Shown here in pieces: positions 62,570-64,000 of a stretch of DNA of 64,000 bases. Source of the stretch: Jacaranda mimosifolia (Eukaryota > Streptophyta > Magnoliopsida > Lamiales > Bignoniaceae). The notes under the pieces are model-generated. The model saw only the letters and a list, made by a program, of their open reading frames with translations. It searched no databases and was not told where the DNA came from. The translations under genes were made by a program, and so were the position numbers. Position 1 is the first letter of the stretch; each line of letters opens with the position of its first letter. Where the stretch lies: positions 22,177,001-22,241,000 of the forward strand of contig CM032128.1 of NCBI GenBank assembly GCA_018894105.1, read 5' to 3'.

Positions 62570-63690
62570 TAAAAATATAATTATCATCTACTCACAAATG
62601 AATGATCCCACTTGAATCAAGTCCAATAACCTCAATCCACAATGAGTCTCTCTCGACCTAAGTACTTCAAATTGATTCCTGATCCCATTTTGACTCCAAA
62701 AAATGGGAGGGTAACAACAATGGGGCTAGCACTTAGGAACCAACAGTTTTCCCCTCATAAGAATCTTATGAACCTTGTATGAAAATTTCACCCTATTTTT
62801 CATTACGTATAAGCAATCATCTATATATTCCCTATCACAATCACATCATTGGTGTTCCAACAAGTATAGAATATGAAGTAAAAATAGTTGTAATATAGCG
62901 TTCATAATAAAAATTCCATTCAGTTCAAGATCTCCATCAACATTATTGTCCAAAAACACTAGAAAGTTCTCATTTTTGCTAGAAAAATCCAGTGTAACGT
63001 AACCTTTAGGCTGAACATCACATATATTTCTAAATGGGCAACAAACTTCATTGTTGTGTTGGCCATCGTCCCCTGGTTATCAATCCTAAAAAGCTTAAAC
63101 TTAATAACCCCAAACCCTGATTTCCCTACATCAAACCAAGAGGAAGTGCTAAAACTCTTATGCTCCATCTCTCCATCATGTGGGCAATTTTTGTCTTTTT
63201 TAATGATTTTCCATTCTAAAGTAAAAAATTTACCAGCTCAAGTGCAACCTCTGCACCATCTAAGTTGGAAACTTTGATGAGTTTGACATGATATTACAAA
63301 CATGCTATATCTTTGGCCCTTAAGGAACTGCTACTAGTTTATTTGAAACTCTTCTACTTTCTCTTTCCACTCTATTCTAAAGTGAAAACATGACCAACTC
63401 AAGTACAATGTTGGTACCACCTAAGTTGAAGATGTGAATGATTTTACCACGATATGATAAGCATACTATATCTTCAATCCTTGAGGAAGTGCAACTAACC
63501 TACTGAAACTCTTCTGCTTCTTTCTCCACTCTTGTTTACAATTCCTATTTTCTCAAGGACTTCTCTATTTTCGAAAAAAGAATTGAAAGAATCACCTATG
63601 CTCTTGATGACTTTGACAAGATAAGATAAGTATGTTATTTTTCAAATAGTGAGGAGACATTACTAGCTTCCTGAAAATTTTTCATTTTGT
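62570..63690 (-). pseudogene. SUVH2/9-like pseudogene, array unit 8 (truncated, best SRA end)
   Basis: On the minus strand at 62959-63168 it reads SSWFDVGKSGFGVIKFKLFR, then NQGTMANTTMKFVAHLEI. This is nearly colinear with SUVH2/9 WFDVGKSGFGVFKFKLVRIEGQ and the stretch after it, and is the clearest SRA C-terminal piece in the array. Upstream on the minus strand, instead of the SRA core, there are about four copies of the ~175 bp sub-repeat (near 63135, 63315, 63480 and 63655). Unrelated DNA then begins at about 63690. Pre-SET remnants lie near 62700-62860. Confidence 0.8.
63130..63690. repeat. Expanded ~175-bp sub-repeat (about 4 copies)
   Basis: Each copy contains a GAGGAAGTGCTA..CTGAAACTCTTCTGCTTTCT phrase followed by a CTCAAGTGCAATC..CCATCTAAGTTG phrase. 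Spacing is about 165-180 bp. Other array units carry two copies. Confidence 0.75.
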
Positions 63691-63694
63691 GAGT

Positions 63695-64000
63695 GATAAA
63701 TGCCTAAGAGGGAGGTGAATTAGGCTTAAGAGATTTTAATGCAATGGAAGTTTATCACTCAAAATACTTTTTGGATTTTCAAAATTGTTTAAGTCTTTTG
63801 TAGAAAAATAGTTTTATTTTACTGACTGGAATTTGTAAGCATCAGTTAAGATACCAGTCAGACCAGTGATAAGAAAAGAAGTAAAAATAGAATAAATAAC
63901 CATCGGTATTTATAGAGGTTCTGCAAGCCTACATCCTCTACCTAAGCTTTCACCCAAGATTTTAAACCTATCAAATTAATAAGTGTTTAAGAATGTTGTA
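63695..64000. other. Edge sequence of another repeat
   Basis: It begins GAGTGATAAATGCCTAAGAG..GGTGAATTAGG.. and later has ATTTATAGAGGTTCTGC. This type of wording is common in plant retrotransposon-derived repeats. It is cut by the window end, so class and boundaries cannot be judged. Confidence 0.3.

Larger units (their letters stand above)
33055..63690 (-). repeat. Head-to-tail array of ~2.4 kb units carrying SUVH2/9-like pseudogenes (8 copies)
   Basis: The same ordered series of landmark phrases recurs. One landmark, a stretch like AATAGCTATATATTAGGCTC, is found at about 33070, 37400, 39795, 45390, 50815, 54130, 60075 and 62530. Where nothing is inserted the spacing is about 2395-2455 bp; other gaps become about 2.2-2.5 kb once the inserted elements are removed. 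All copies point the same way. Part of each unit (~1.25 kb) encodes, on the minus strand, SRA, pre-SET and the start of SET of a SUVH2/9-type protein. The remaining ~1.1 kb, with a CT-rich tract, was not assigned. The array starts near 33055 and stops at about 63690 in unrelated sequence. Confidence 0.85.

Noticed and set aside
1..64000. CRISPR arrays, bacterial operons or a prophage
   Set aside because: The sequence is plant nuclear DNA with introns and plant transposons; the repeats seen have no spacer structure of CRISPR type.
1..64000. tRNA or rRNA genes
   Set aside because: No cloverleaf with conserved GGTTCGA-type T-arm or rRNA core sequences was noticed, though a covariance search could not be run.

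Overview
The window looks like nuclear DNA of a flowering plant, most likely a eudicot. It is AT-rich, with one multi-exon gene that has GT..AG introns and a dense layer of decayed plant transposable elements. Only one intact protein-coding gene is supported: an auxilin-like DnaJ-domain protein on the minus strand (10588-18349, 8 exons). The open reading frames elsewhere are short and mostly chance or pseudogene fragments.

Layout. 1-900 is featureless AT-rich DNA. 900-10060 holds two decayed Ty1/copia retrotransposons, both on the minus strand and separated by what appears to be one shared LTR. 10130-18770 is the auxilin-like gene with its flanks and a 3.3 kb first intron. At 18773-20492 a non-autonomous Mutator-like element with a 10-bp target duplication sits about 420 bp upstream of the auxilin start codon. 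At 21483-24735 lies a non-autonomous CACTA element with a perfect 3-bp target duplication and an internal ~167-bp repeat. 26176-26626 is a PIF/Harbinger-like MITE and 28092-28909 a hAT-like MITE. 29-33 kb is decayed DNA with LTR and primer-binding-site relics.

The most striking part is 33055-63690. It is a head-to-tail array of about eight copies of a ~2.4 kb unit, all in the same orientation. Each unit, read on the minus strand, carries the wreck of a SUVH2/SUVH9-type gene (SRA/YDG domain, pre-SET cysteine cluster, beginning of SET). No copy is intact. Each unit also carries a ~175-200 bp sub-repeat inside the SRA segment and about 1.1 kb that I could not assign. Later insertions broke the array up: three members of one long-LTR family (34917-36999, 47581-50462, 54331-56550 plus leader), a Mutator-like element (51019-52110), a hAT MITE nested in one LTR (48400-48900) and an unclassified 2.7 kb insert (41938-44620).

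Functionally, the auxilin-like protein would act with Hsc70 in clathrin uncoating. The SUVH relics derive from a family that in Arabidopsis reads methylated DNA for RNA-directed DNA methylation. Nothing in the window links the two loci beyond proximity.
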